DNA from: CALZFJ01 sp964459845
GTDB taxonomy: Bacteria; Bacteroidota; Bacteroidia; Bacteroidales; Muribaculaceae
Direction: 5' to 3'
Assembly (NCBI GenBank): GCA_964459845.1
Contig: CAYWOC010000017.1
Location: 1-50,222 of the forward strand
Length of the DNA: 50,222 nucleotides
A program made the position numbers and the translations under genes. Positions 50,126 to 50,222 of this stretch are shown piece by piece. The notes below the pieces were generated by a model. It saw only the letters and a list, made by a program, of their open reading frames with translations. It ran no database searches and had not been told where the DNA came from. Numbering within the stretch: the first letter of the stretch is position 1; each line of letters starts with the position of its first letter.

Positions 50126-50222
50126 CGTTTTTGCCTGTTTTTTTGAAAAAAAGTGGGAAAAAACAATATTGGGTAGGTTCAATTGGCAAGTGCAAATTTA
50201 GCAATTTGTTTGAAGAACTCAC

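Noticed and set aside
49447..50222. Attachment site or genomic island edge at the tRNA genes
   Set aside because: No integrase, no direct repeat of a tRNA 3' end and no composition shift is visible inside the window.

Overview
The window looks like chromosomal DNA of a Bacteroidales gut or oral bacterium, plausibly Muribaculaceae or a Prevotella/Bacteroides relative. The evidence is a SusC/SusD pair, Bacteroidetes-type promoters (TTTG or TTG, 18-22 bp, then TAnnTTTG) in front of many genes, surface lipoproteins with acidic residues after the lipid cysteine, secreted proteins with a type-IX-like C-terminal domain, and MeaB. No phage, insertion sequence, CRISPR array or rRNA is visible.

Layout. 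1-7.1 kb: the 5' part of gapA (-), mscL (+), a secreted chitobiase-domain protein (+), an AAA/DUF4143 ATPase (-) preceded by a 33-bp tandem repeat and an overlapping small ORF, then glpK-glpF (-). 7.2-21.6 kb: a polysaccharide utilization locus transcribed leftward as susC-susD-GH43-like-GH144-GH3, with a divergent membrane-anchored propeller/LuxR regulator and a trailing FKBP isomerase. GH144 plus GH3 points to beta-1,2-glucan (sophoran). Repeated 11-bp sites lie directly upstream of the susC promoter. 21.9-30.4 kb: housekeeping genes: tRNA-Met(CAT), an aldose epimerase-like protein, pheT-yebC, a PpiD/SurA-like periplasmic isomerase and a K+/H+ antiporter. 30.6-35.6 kb: a complete C10 (streptopain-like) secreted protease, a truncated tandem copy of its C-terminal half, and two small hypothetical membrane proteins. 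35.7-41.9 kb: a SusB-like GH97 alpha-glucosidase, two DUF1573 proteins, meaB and a nitroreductase lipoprotein. The 385-bp gap between GH97 and DUF1573 consists largely of duplicated promoter-bearing units. 42-49.4 kb: two ~1000-residue GLUG-repeat surface lipoproteins in one operon, the first with a ~225-residue helical hydrophobic insertion, followed by a secreted protein with a glycine-rich segment. This is the most unusual locus in the window. 49.8-50.1 kb: tRNA-Lys and tRNA-Gln behind near-identical promoters.

How the genes work together. In the glucan locus the regulator probably senses an oligosaccharide in the periplasm and activates susC. SusC/SusD import the glucan fragments, GH144 cuts them, GH3 releases glucose, and the GH43-like protein has an unassigned role. 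GlpF and GlpK import and phosphorylate glycerol. The C10 protease, the 1627 protein and the GLUG lipoproteins are envelope or secreted products. Functional assignments rest on motifs and family knowledge; no database search was possible.
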